From Distichodus sexfasciatus (lineage: Eukaryota; Chordata; Actinopteri; Characiformes; Distichodontidae), in NCBI GenBank assembly GCA_032718565.1, contig JAVGVS010000005.1:1708501-1772500 (forward strand): 64,000 nucleotides of DNA. Direction: 5' to 3'. The translations under genes and the position numbers were made by a program. Shown here one piece after another: positions 48,641-60,440 of this stretch. Below the pieces are notes generated by a model, which was given only the letters and a program-made list of their open reading frames with translations, searched no databases and was not told where the DNA came from. Each line of letters opens with the position of its first letter. Position 1 is the stretch's first letter.

Positions 48641-50288
48641 TCTCACAAGTGTGTTTTATGTCTCGTTAAGGAATAATCAGAGGTGGTGTTACTCATCACA
48701 CCATCTTAGAACCTAGCCAACGTATCCACATTATAGAGGTATTCTTGCACCCCTTTAAAAGCCCTAACTGGGATAGAAATTTGGTCCATATTTCTATATT
48801 TAGACTTACGTTACAATCAGTTATTTGTTTCCAGGTTCTTCAATTACGTGTGGTCAACACAGAGAATGTATCTTGTAGTTATAACATTCTTAACCTATTA
48901 TAGGCACAGAAAACTAAAAATTCAGTCTGTTATAATAGTAATAACTATTATAATAGTAAATGTAATAGTAATAGTAAATGCTTAATCAAATCAAATCAAA
49001 CGAATGCCAAAATGCTGTGTAATTTAAAAAAATCACAGTCTAATTAATTAGAAAGTGCCCTGAAAATGTCATGGTTTACCTTTATTCTTGTAGTTTACTG
49101 TTTAATCCTCTCTATATGTGCTAATCCTTGTTTGACCCTCTAGTCTCTTCTAAAGCACTGACTGTCTTTCTATCGATCGTGAGCACTTTCTCTAGTGCAG
49201 CGGCTGCGACCTATTAACTCTCACCTTATTACCAATCATCCCGTCTGCAGCAGCAGCAGAAGGCTAAGAGTCTCTCCAACAGGTTTAGCAGAGACGCAGA
49301 GTGTCATCCAAATCTAAATGTGTTGATGAAACAGTTTCTTTCCACTGAGAGAATGCAGGCCAAGATTAACTGGCATTGGGATGTTTGTCCTTCGTGGCGA
49401 CGTTTGAGGGATTAGCACTGTCCTGCTTTAGAGACCCTTCCTTTTCATTCTCTTGTTTTTACCTCCTGGGTGAGATGAATTATTAAGATTCCACTAATGA
49501 CACCACGTAGTCCCAGATAAAAACCGCGACCTTGTAAGCATTGATCTCCTTAGACACCCAATAAACTCTCATTTCGTAGCCTCTTGATATGTCTAAAGCC
49601 TGGGCTTATATTCAAACTGCCATCGATTGTAGGGCCAATTATTCTTTGACTTTTCATTCGACTCGGGACCATCGATTTTATGCCGCGGCTTGAGTTGCGG
49701 AATTAATGCTGACAACACATCCTTCGTAACTCAGTGGGGCAGCTCGGAATTTGGTTTTGGGTCGGCACAACAACATAATCATCAATATTTAATAAAGAAA
49801 AGGGTGAGTTAACGTAAAAGACTACAAATGCTGAAATTTGGCAAACGTGAAGATCGAAGGTGGATCTGGTGGAAGCAGATGGATCAGCAGAACTCAAGAA
49901 CTGAGAGTAATTACATGAAAAAACTAATTGGTACATATTTATACACACAAAAGTATTTGTCTACCCCAAATATGTGTCACTTCAGGACAAATCTCTTTAG
50001 GATCTGACTTTAAATGGATCATGGAGGTGTAAAGTGAGGACACTGGGCCTGTCCTGATACTATTTTAGTGATTATTTTGAGATTAAGTTTAGCTTTAGAG
50101 TCGGGTTTATTTTTAGGATTAGAAAATCATTACTTAGTTTTAGGTTTAGAGTTTTGGATGGATTATTTAGTGGTTAGGTTTTAGATTTGGACTAGATTAT
50201 TTACAGGTTTAGAATCAGGGTTTGGATAAAGTTATATTCAGCTGTAGGAGATTTTAGAAAGTCAACAGAAATTAGTTGAACATTTATG
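48641..50288. other. Intergenic; CNE-like block and degenerate TTAG-rich repeat
   Basis: 49180-49720 is balanced, repeat-free and CNE-like. 50040-50235 repeats TTTAG/GGATT-type words (TTTTAGGATTAG, TTTTAGGTTTAGAG), a degenerate minisatellite. No gene is recognised. Confidence 0.4.
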
Positions 50289-50300
50289 GAAATGATCATT

Positions 50301-50602
50301 CATTCATTCATTATCCGAACCGCAGGGACCAACCCTGGGCAGGCACCAACACACCGCAGGGCACAAACACTCACACAATCACATTCACACCTTACGGGCC
50401 AATTTAGAGTCGCCAATTAATCTATATTGCATGCTTTTGGACTGTGGGAGGAAGCCGGAGCACCTGGAGGAAACCCACACGGACATTTGGAGAGCATGCA
50501 AACTCCACACAGAAGGGTCCTACGGCCGTCGCCCGGGTTCGAATCCAGGACCTTCTCACTTTGAGGTGGCAGCACTAACCACTACGCCACCGTGCCGCCC
50601 CA
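50301..50602 (-). mobile_element. SINE family 2 copy, full-length
   Basis: The head complement GCCGCCCC is at the right and the (CATT)n tail complement at the left. It is flanked by a perfect duplication, GAAATGATCATT, at 50289-50300 and 50603-50614. B-box complement GGTTCGAATCC is at about 50537-50547. The full-length ends and intact duplication suggest a fairly recent insertion. Confidence 0.9.
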
Positions 50603-50630
50603 GAAATGATCATTTCATTTATATTCAAAA

Positions 50631-50890
50631 AGTGAGTGAGTGATTATTTGTCATTGGGAACACACCACAGCACAGTGCACCACAACCAAATGTGACCTCC
50701 GCATTTGACCCATCCATGAAGGAGCAGTTGGTAGCAGACATGGGCAGTGCCCGGCAAGCAGTGCCTGGGGACGGTACCTCCCTCATGAGTGGCACCTTCC
50801 TCAGTCGTACCTTTACCGGTCCTGGGATTCGAACCCAGCAACCTTTCGATCATTGGGCAAACGTCCTAAGCATTACGCTACCAACTGCCC
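50631..50890 (-). mobile_element. SINE family 1 copy
   Basis: The tail complement AGTGAGTGAGTGATTATTTG is at the left, GGGATTCGAACCC at the B-box region, and the head complement CTACCAACTGCCC at the right. Confidence 0.88.
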
Positions 50891-51169
50891 GAAAAGAATT
50901 TGTTAGGTAGATGCCATATATGCAAGTGGGACTGTTCTAATTCAAGTTTTAGGTCAATGTTAAGGTCAGGCATAGCTGTAGTATTATTCACATTTTCTAA
51001 TTATGGAAGTCAAAGGAAGTAACTCACAGTGACATGACTGTGTGTGTGTGAATATGTGCTGTGAAAATCCACAGTTAGGGGCAGCAGTGGGAGTGGGAAG
51101 TGTGTGTGTGTGTTCATGCATGTGTGTGTGGTGTGTGTCTGTAAGTGGGGGTGACAGGGTTTGTGAGCA

Positions 51170-52150
51170 GCAGTGTTGTGACGAGGAGGCGTATGATTGA
51201 AGGAACGTTCCTGCAGGCTCCCCGCAAGGCCTGATGGATTCAGAATGCGACCGCCAGGGGACCCGCCTCTACGGCTTTAAGACGCCCGCCTAGCGCTCAC
51301 CGCCACCGGCATCTGCACACGGTGACCTCACCGCAAACACACTGAAGAGCACTCACAACAAATCTATTTTTCATGCCTGTTTCTGACATGCATAATAAAC
51401 CAAACATAATCAGTCGATTGCCCAGACATGTTTTGATATTGATAACGTGCCCAACACTGGATATTATGTCTATATGAGAGGCAGGAGTACAAGAGCATAA
51501 AGTTTGTGAATTTGTTGACATTGATGAGCGGAGTTCTCTGGAGCTTATCCTTGATTTAAGATTATATCCAACATTATGCACGGAGAAGAAGGCCCCCGTC
51601 CTATATACCAGTCGATACTCGAGGTTGAATGCTTCCCAAGAATCCATACCAGCTGAAAAAAAAAAATAGCAAAAGAGGGGGAAAAGGCACGTAGCTGAGC
51701 CTGTCAAGGTTCTTAAAGGTCTAGTTAGCAAAGGTAATAGATGAGAGATGTCAGTTTCACAGTTTATGGGCCCGGCGTGTCCCTCGGGAGCTGCCATAGC
51801 CTCTGGCCATTCTCCCCTTACCTTAGGCATGGTCTGGTGAAAAAAAGAGAAGAGAACCTGATGCTCCTAGTCATTCTGCATCCTACATCCATCTCAAAAT
51901 AATTGGCCAGGCACCTTTCCTGAGCCAGAGAGCGGGGCATGAAAGAGTAATAGCTCGAAGCGAAACTGCACCGGTCTGCCGGTTCAACTCGGATGCACAA
52001 AGTCTGTGAGGTTTGTTTCTCCAACAACACAGAAAGTTCGGAAAAGTTCCCTACAAGCAAACACAAACGATCCACCGTACAGCTCCATTTCACGTAGAGT
52101 CTGACCAGGCTGGAGCTCGAAGGGTAAAACAAACTGTTTGGTGTGTTTGG
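51170..52150. promoter_or_regulatory. Candidate conserved non-coding block
   Basis: A repeat-free, moderately GC-rich stretch (GCGACCGCCAGGGGACCCGC at about 51247). Long open frames on the minus strand (51297-51830) show no domain, periodicity or splice context that would support a gene. Confidence 0.3.
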
Positions 52151-52604
52151 AAGCATGTAATTTATTTTTGGACAACTGTTTTATCACCTGGAATATAAGA
52201 GTTTTACAGATTTCTGTGAATTTAGTTTTGTATCTAAACAGGATACTAGCAGATGCAAATCTATTAATTATTTACAATATCATTTTAACCTATGAATATT
52301 TTGTGTTCTTCCCATAAATGACATTTATATACCCATAATTTCCCAGCTATTCAGGATGCCTGTTGCAAGGAAAGGCCATATTTGAATTTTATATGAAAAA
52401 GATATTGCATATAATTAACAACCATTACACATTGCTACTGAGGAATCAGCCTGCTTTTAATTCTGCTTTTAATCGATTGAGCTCATTTTAGCTTAATACT
52501 GCTACATGTATCTTAGCAAGCGGCCCCAGAAACGACTTAGGCTCCTTTGGACTTTTTTAAATATCTTCACTTCTTTAAACTTAGACTTAATTAACAATTA
52601 ATCT

Positions 52605-52836
52605 CAAACTAATGTTTACTTGTGTATTAAGTGTTCCTGCTCCCGGTCGTCCAGAGGAGGATGTCCTTTTCCGAGTCTTGGTTCCTGTCAAGGTTTCTTC
52701 CTACTTGAGGGAGTTTTTTTCCTTGCCATTGTTGCCTCAGGCTTGCTTGTTGGGGGTTTAGCCCAGTTATATGTAAAGCGCTTAGCGACAATGACTATTG
52801 TTAAAAGAGCTATATAAATAAAATGGAATTTAATTG
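52605..52836 (+). mobile_element. L2-type LINE 3' end, 5'-truncated
   Basis: The familiar fish sequence CAAGGTTTCTTCCTACTTGA, GGGAGTTTTTTTCCTTGCCA and TAAAGCGCTTAGCG, ending GAGCTATATAAATAAAATGG. It is flanked by the direct repeat AATTAATCT (52596-52604 and 52837-52845). Confidence 0.75.
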
Positions 52837-52845
52837 AATTAATCT

Positions 52846-53470
52846 ATGGTACTTTGGCAGTGTAGATTTGGTGAAATAGAATTTGCTGGTCGAAACATGG
52901 GATGAAAGAGTCAATGAAAAATCTCAAATTTGTTTTCACTTACATTCACTTACATGATTAGAAATTCAATTTACACAATTCAATTGTAATTGTAAATAAT
53001 ATAAATTTTAACTTTTGTCTTTATGTCTGTCTGTTTATCTGTCCATTCATCTAACAATCCATCTAGTTACCAATCTCTAATGTTAGAGTTTAAAATCAAT
53101 CATCATGGCCCAGTACTCTGCACAGATTTGGTCATGAATTTCTAAAATTAAAACACTAATGTAACTCAATGAAACAGCTGCTTTAACATGTTATTAAGGA
53201 TTCAATTAACCCAAAATGCTGATTCTAACATTTAATAGTTAAAGCTGCAAATTTTATTTTGCCTCCCATTGTCCTGTACTCAAACCCTCAGCTTATTATG
53301 GAATTCTGCTTTGACTGTACATTCAAATATTCAGAGTTATCATTTCAACATCATGTTATCGTTTATCAATTATCAACTGAACATCATTCAAATTTGTACC
53401 AAACAGCCCTGCCATATTATTCTGTCACCACAGATTGTACGACATCTATGAACACACCTAGCAGGAAACA
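52846..53470. other. Intergenic, no gene seen
   Basis: AT-rich, without a recognisable exon or repeat. Confidence 0.5.
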
Positions 53471-54420
53471 GTGAATGACCTCGACCCGGATCTTTTCCTG
53501 CTACCAGCTGTGAACGCAGCCTGAGACTTCGGCCCTCCACACTGGCAGACTGTCCGGCGTCTAATGACTTCACCGAAGACTACATTTGCAATTCTTCTTT
53601 TTTCTTCTTCTTCTTCTTTTCACTCCTCATCCTTCCCCACAGTTCCACACTCATCTCTAATCTGGCAGAAGAAAGGGCCTTCTCTCCTGCAGAACTCTGG
53701 GAAGACAATACCGCTGGGCTTTGCAATACCTGTAAGCCCAGAGATGTGAAGGAAGTAGCAAAATTAAGGGGAGAGAAAAGGAGGGAGGGAGGGAAAAAAA
53801 TCATTATTCTCTGAATGAGACGTCTCGGGCTTGATCAGAGGCCGAATCAAAGCTCCATCTCTTAGGCTACTTAAACATTCACTTTCAAGGTCGGCGTGCT
53901 GATTGTAGTGGTATGGAAATGGCGGCCGCCTGTGCCATGGCTGGGCCCGGCATCTTCTCCCCTCTCCTCGTCTCGGGGTCCCGCCGTGTCCCCGCAGAGT
54001 GCCGCTCTCTCTCTCATTACAATCCTCCTGGTAAGGGCCCGGCGTCTGGAAACGAGTGAGAGATGTAAATGCGAAATGCGGAAAAAGAAAAAGGTTCAGA
54101 TCTTTCTTCTCTTTCACTTTTTTCACCCCCGAGCTCCGGAGAGGATCATGGAACAAGAAATGTTACGGAGAACGAAGCTGGCGTGGCGTGTTCCGCTCAA
54201 GACTGGAGAACAGCGCTGGTGTTTTATGGATGAAGACACTTTTTTTTCTATCTTCCCCATAGTACAGAGGCGTCCGGCTAAACGTGAGAGGACTCGAGAA
54301 ACAAACAGGTGCTTGCAACAAATAAAAGTTTGTTTTCCGGCTCTCTGTTCTATATTTATTTTGTCTTTATTAATGAAGAGGAAGTCCTGCGGTGTCTGAG
54401 GCCTCTTTGTTAAATGCGTC
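53470..54420. promoter_or_regulatory. Candidate regulatory block with CpG-rich core
   Basis: A GC-rich core (GGCGGCCGCCTGTGCCATGG, CTCGGGGTCCCGCCGTGTCC) at about 53930-54060 lies in AT-rich surroundings. Frames on both strands lack family similarity. A short TTC microsatellite lies at 53595-53618. Confidence 0.3.
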
Positions 54421-56519
54421 TTGCCACAAAAACATCATTCACTAGAGACAAGGATCTTGAGAAACAAGAAGAAGCCACTTAACCTCTGACTATAAATTGC
54501 AAACTGTTTATAAAGTCATCACGGCTAGTCTGGGAGTTTTACAGACGTTGCAGACGTATCAGCTTGTATAACTATGGGCATGGAGACAGACCTGTAAAAA
54601 CACGGTAGTGCAGAAACTTTGCTAAAACATTGCATGGTGTGTGTTGAAGTTTTTTTGTGTCATAATGAAAGCTTATAATTTCAGGGGAAAAAATGAAAAT
54701 CATTTATCAGTGAATATAAATTAAATGCAAATGCAAACAAATGCAGAAAACAACTCTCTCTGTCTTTCTCTGTTTATGTGCGAATGTGCTGCACATTTCC
54801 TGAAATTACAACAGGCATGAAGTGATAAGTAATGTTAGAGTCTGAGCACTCTGTGAGGCAGCAAATAGAGCAGAGCTTCTCCAACTGAATCTGCCACAGA
54901 TGATTAGCTGTAAGTAAAGGTAGGCGGAGCTCTCAAAACTTATTTTCTCTGACCATTTTTACTTTCATTAAACATTTACTCAAGTCAGATGCCATGCAAA
55001 ATGCAATATTAAATTATTTTTTAATAAATGACTTTTGAGTTGTAATTTCAAGCTAATTTAACTGATGGTTCATGTTTGCCTGTTTCTTCTGAAATAGGTG
55101 ATCAAATAAAGCAGTAATAGTGGATGATATAGCAAATAATTGGAAATAAGGAAACATATCTACATCTGTATTCAATTTAGCTAGCAGCAATTTAATTGGA
55201 CGACAGATTAAGTTTAGTTTTACAGATTAAAGAACAGCCGTGGACTACAGAGCACTGTTATACTGTTACGTGACACACCTACCCACACAAATACAAACAC
55301 AGAAAAAATGTGAAGTACACTTCCATTAATTAATTCCATTAATACACTTTCATAATTCTATTATTATAGGATGTAAATACAGCTACAGCTAACCCCTTAT
55401 ATTTTACAAAAAACCTCTTGAGGACCTAAAATACAAAACTCCTAACAAAGCCACAACAATTGGAACAACTGCATCTAAAATATGGCTAATTTCTCACCTG
55501 TTCATTTATTCATCTGTTTTAGGTTTTCTGTTTAGTATGAACTTTAATAAAATGCTCTGCCTGAAACTCTGTTACTGCTATCCACTGAAGCAGGTGAATG
55601 CTTTCTAATAATTTTCTTAACATCTCTCCATATAAATGCCTATAATTAATTGTGATAAATAAAACAGTGCTTCCTCTCTCCCACATTACATTGTCAGTCA
55701 GGCCCCGAAGTTACCAAATGATATATAGTGTAATGTCTACTGCTAAAAAGAGAGCTCTCCTATGATCTTATGGTAATGGTTGAGCTGGACCTCTTTTGGG
55801 GGAAACTCACCTCGGGTGTGGAGAACACCCTGAGGCCAACGAGAATCATCACTGTGGTATTTCCCAGCTGGCTAAGTTGCCGTGAGGGAGACAGGACACG
55901 TCCCCATAGGAATGAGAGCTATTATGAGATCAATCAATGACTTACATTCACAAAGAGCTAAAAGGCAAGACAATCAATAAGAGATGCCAATGAGAAACTT
56001 TGATTATATACTATGAGAGAGGAATGGGCTTGTGAGGCTTAGAGTTCTAGGAAGAGCCTTTCCACACTAAAAAACATTGAAAGCTTCAAATGTTCTTTCC
56101 AGCTGTAAAAAGCAAACAAAAGCGATTGTTCCATCTTTAAGCTCTCTTCTCAGAACTCTTTCTTAAAGAGTTATGTACAGAATCTTTAACGGTTCCTTGA
56201 GAAACAAGTTGAAGTACCAATAGCCCGTAATTTCTGCAAGAATTTTACGTAGTTGTAAAGTAGCCAAATGTCACTTAAAAGACAAGTAAAAAAAAATGAA
56301 AATGTCAGGTCTCCGAGGGGCTCTGAGCAGTAAGCTGAACAAGACTCGGATCCTGACAGTCTCCCTATATTTCCTAGTTCTGTACCTTGCTTACTCTCTT
56401 TTTGTCAGATGATTTGAGTTTGTACTGATTTCTGCTATTTTGCATTTACATTTATTTATATTTATCAAACACAAATCCAGAGCAACGTACATTTAGTAAT
56501 TGCAAGGACAGTATTTCAA
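54421..56519. other. Intergenic; CNE-like block at 55.68-56.03 kb
   Basis: 55680-56030 is repeat-free and balanced with ATGATATATAGTG, AATCAATCAATGACTTACAT and GGTAATGGTTGAGCTGG motifs. No gene was seen elsewhere. Confidence 0.35.
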
Positions 56520-56692
56520 GGGGCAGTTGGTAGCGTAATGGTTAGGGAGTTGGCCCTGTGATCAGAAGGTCGCCGTTTTAAGTCCCGGACTGCTAAAGGT
56601 ACCCCTGAGGTACTCACAAGCAAGGTATCATCCTCAAGCACTGCATGTCAGCTGCCCACTGTCACAATGACAATCACTCACCATATAAATTT
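56520..56692 (+). mobile_element. SINE family 1 copy with best-preserved tRNA head
   Basis: It starts GGGGCAGTTGGTAGCGTAAT then GGTTAGGGAGTTGG, an A-box-like region, followed by GATCAGAAGGTCGCCG and a decayed B-box (TTTTAAGTCCC). The tail half is deleted (CACAATGACAATCACTCACC). Confidence 0.85.
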
Positions 56693-56984
56693 GGGTTTGG
56701 GCTTCTGACCTCAACTCTGTCTGCCAGTTTGTATTTTTCTGTTGTTTACCTATTGCTTGTCTCCAACTAAAATTATAAAGCCTTATTTTAAATCTATACC
56801 TTTACAATTTTAATTTTTACAGAAAACAATTGCATTTGTCCTTGAATGTTTATCTTGGCCACAAATATTTGTTATTGCTGTAAAGGCATAAATAAAAAGG
56901 AAGATTTATGCAATTCACAGTATATGTTTCAGCTTTTAGCACAATAACCACAAAAAGCCCAGACATGAACAACCATGTTATGAT

Positions 56985-57255
56985 GTAATTGAATTTAATG
57001 CCTGAGAGGTTCAGCGTGATCGGTGTAAGTGCTGGAGGAAGCCCAGTAATGAGTTAAAAATGGCCTTGTGTTTCACCCCCATGGGGAGCTCACTATGATG
57101 AATAATTACTGCTTTAATTGTCTAATGTTAATTAAACACAATGTTATTATCTCGAATTAGATGGAAATTTCTGCCATTTCGTGATTGCAACAAAGTGAGA
57201 ATTAGTCGCCTTTCAAGATTTCTTCAACTGAACCAACCAGCTCTGTCTTTCAAAA
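56985..57255. promoter_or_regulatory. Candidate conserved non-coding element
   Basis: A compact repeat-free block full of homeodomain-like cores (GAATAATTACTGCTTTAATT, GTCTAATGTTAATTAAACAC) next to balanced sequence (GTTCAGCGTGATCGG). This is the strongest CNE look-alike in the window. Confidence 0.4.
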
Positions 57256-58735
57256 TGACGACTTCTAGTGCTGGATTTTGCGAATTTGTCTGTTCTTGAA
57301 TGTGACCATTAAACCTTAATAGGTACATCTATGAACCCTACATCATTCATGACAGACCCTGTCTGCTGCCTTCTCCTACACTATAAAAAGTGTCATCAAG
57401 AATAGTTTTCTCAATCTATCACTCTAAAACTCTGTAATGTCTAATTGGTTTGATGGTAAAACACCCATCAGCTCCTGGCTTTCATCCACCTTTCTCATCA
57501 GGATGACAGTTCCATGCAGGCAAAAATAAACTGGATTTACTACTGCTAACTTAGTGAAGCTGCCTATTAAAGTTGAATAATGTATGTTTTAAGATTTTTG
57601 GAAATGTTTGTCAGTTTGTCTAAATCAAAGTTTATTTTGACTGTGAATTATTCTTCCTGTCGCTTTTAATAACAGATTTCGGAATAACACAGCCAAAGGT
57701 CAGATCACTGAATTAATTCAACCTCCATTTGAGTGACCTTCCTTTTTAGAATAAGATAGAGGACTAAAATTCCCTATGGATGAAGGTGTTTTTCCACATT
57801 AGGGAAGTGCTTTTTAACAGTGAATCTTGTAAATGCAGAAAATGTTGAATAAAAGGGGAAATCAATACTAGACAAATGCTCTTTAACAACATTTAAAAAG
57901 ACAACATTCATGAGCATCGAGAATATTTGGGGATAAACAGATTTTAAAGAAATCTGCTTGTCCCTGACACAGTGCATTTTGGTGTGAGCCTCTTAACATC
58001 TTAACATCAAAATTTAGCTAACACTGGGTTATGGTACATGGATTCAGAGAGAACCTTTAATCAGTGTAGAAACTTTGTATTGGAATTCTGGAAAAATAAT
58101 TGTGGTAATTAAGGTTTTTTTTTTTTTTTTAATCCGTTAACAACCCTTTGCATTCTTAAGATTCTGCTTTTTATAGGGCTTGAAGTCTCTCAATCCTGAT
58201 GTTGAATATTTTTAAAACAAGTTGATACTTTATAGACACAGACATTTTAGCTTAATAAGAGTGGTGGTGGTCATAATCGTCTATGAACCAAGAGGTTCTA
58301 GGGTCAAATCCAGCTCTATCCTACAACCAGAACGATCACCATTTTGTCCCAGATCAAGAGCCTTTACACAGGGGCATTGCTAGACAAAAAGCTTTCCTGG
58401 GGCAGGCCTGCCGCATATGAAACAAGTTGCAAGTCCTTCTGATCCAACAGCATTCTGCTCCTCATTCTTTGGAGCAGCAAAATTCAAACAAACCTTATTT
58501 GAACGACTATACCCTCTGCAAATGTATAAAAGTCAGGCATATACGTTTGACAGCCCTGCAACTAATGTCACGTTAGCTCGCTACCTTTCACAGACTGCAG
58601 CAAAATCTTACCTCCTTCTTCCCACTCCTGTCTTTGCTTCTTCAAATAATTTCCTGATATGCATCCACCTAAGTCATTTAGTCATTAGTTAGTTACTGTA
58701 AAATCTAAAACGAACTTTTGTCGTTTTGTCGTAAT
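57256..58735. other. Intergenic, no gene seen
   Basis: Contains a poly-T run at about 58119-58133 and a possible third-family tRNA-like SINE fragment at about 58278-58330. No gene was recognised. Confidence 0.45.
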
Positions 58736-58935
58736 TAAATGTATAAAACCGTATTCATTTTCGCGCGTCGCCACGTGGACGGACTCTTGCACGCATGCGC
58801 GTTATAGTTATCCTTGCATATGTACACTGACGTGTACGGACGCAAAGAATGTGACGTTTTGCTTCTATTTGCTGGTTTAATTTCGTTGCTACACGTTGGA
58901 GTAGAATAAAACCCATCTCCCCTCTGTCCGATATT

Positions 58936-59049
58936 CATTCATTCATTTTCCGAAACCCAAGTGGGGCCGCGGGACTCCGCCTATCCCTGGAACGACGGAC
59001 GTAAGGCAGGCACCAACCCTGGGCGGGCGCCATCACACCGCAGGGCACA
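58936..59049 (-). mobile_element. SINE family 2 copy, 5'-truncated
   Basis: The (CATT)n tail complement is at the left, then GGGGCCGCGGGACTCCGCCT and CCAACCCTGGGCGGGCGCCA. It is cut off at CAGGGCACA. A perfect 12-bp duplication, CTGTCCGATATT, lies at 58924-58935 and 59050-59061. Confidence 0.9.
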
Positions 59050-59559
59050 CTGTCCGATATTATCAGTATAAATTAAAACACTGCCAGATGAATTATTTTG
59101 TTGTTGAACGTTGAGATTTGATATATGAATACTGTGAAGTGTGACACAGTAAACAGTGTGGCGACGTCTATTCTTTAACCACAAGTTGCTCCAGTAAGAC
59201 TGCTCCTGTTATTAGAAAATGTAAGTAATTTTGAACACATCTGGTAAATGTTGTAAATGAGTATGATATTAGGTCAGAAGAGGAGATACATAGCATAGTA
59301 TTGATTTAACAATCTAGACAGTTTTATTATGACAGAATACAACGACAGATTAAGAAAAAAATACAATACATTTAATCCAAAGAGTAAAAATATATAGAAA
59401 AATACAATATGTTTCCTGAATAGAGATAGAGTAAATACTAGACACATTAACTGTAAATGAGCATATTTTCAAACTATACATACATATATAAATATATGTG
59501 TAAAGTTCAATTTCCTTTTGATGTTAAATGGTCAACACCCAGGTTCTCATATACGTTTA

Positions 59560-60440
59560 CATATAGGGACCGCTTAAAATGTTGCCTGACCAGACCCACC
59601 CACATCTGCAGACACGGTGCTTAGATGCCACAAGGCCAGATGGATTTGTAATGGCCCTCTCAGCCTGCACATCCCAGCACCCACACGAGCACTGTGTCCA
59701 TTCTTACAGCATGATTGCAGGAAATTAGCAGACTTTTCATACAGAGAGCTCCTCAGCAGAGAGAAGGCAGGGAGCGGAGAGGAAAGACGAAGGATTCGGT
59801 AATTGCCGCCTGCCCTGGGAGAAGGTATCAAGGCCGGCGCAGGCACGGCTGTGGAGCAGAACATCCCCTAATTATTGAGAAGCCGAGTGCTGATGCTAAT
59901 CAGTCTCCCAGAGACCTGGGCCTCTGTGTGGTTAGCACGGATTGATCGCGCCTCTCTCTCTCCACTTCCACTTTTATTAAAGATGATATTTCATACGGAA
60001 AGAAAAAGCATCTCCAGACAACTGTTAAAATGCAAAGTTTCGGGCTTGAAAGAGAAGTGCAGGATTATTCCTTGGCTATTCCACTGAGAGCTTGGCGGAA
60101 AAAAAGAGGAAGAATGTGGAACAAAACATCAAAGAGACATAAAGGAGAGGGAAAAAACAAAAAACTATAGAAACAACAGTGTGAAATATTTAGAGCGCAA
60201 GACCAACAGGTGGTCCAGGGTGCACTGGTTTAATTAACATCAATTATATATGACGCATGTACTTATTTAAATAGGAAATTCGTTTCCCTAATTGAAAACG
60301 AAAGTGGATCCATACTGGACAGGGGAAAAAAATTATAAAATTAATTTGTGCATTTGTAATTAAATGACAATTAGCTTCAATTTTAAACTGAGTCTTAATC
60401 ACAGATAAGTGATTCCTTTTGCAGTCTTTAATCCCACTAA
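59560..60440. promoter_or_regulatory. Candidate conserved non-coding block
   Basis: Repeat-free, with balanced sequence on the left (59580-59960) and TAAT-rich sequence on the right (GGTTTAATTAACATCAATTA, GTAATTAAATGACAATTAGC). No exon is recognised. Confidence 0.35.

Noticed and set aside
51297..51830. 177-codon minus-strand frame
   Set aside because: No domain, membrane pattern or splice-site support. Treated as chance within a CNE-like block.
53896..54399. 167-codon frame starting in GC-rich sequence
   Set aside because: Opposite-strand frames are just as open, and the product has no recognisable motif. GC-rich composition explains the lack of stops.
56520..56600. Possible functional tRNA gene
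   Set aside because: The tRNA-like head is part of a SINE with body and tail, has a decayed B-box and lacks a plausible complete cloverleaf.
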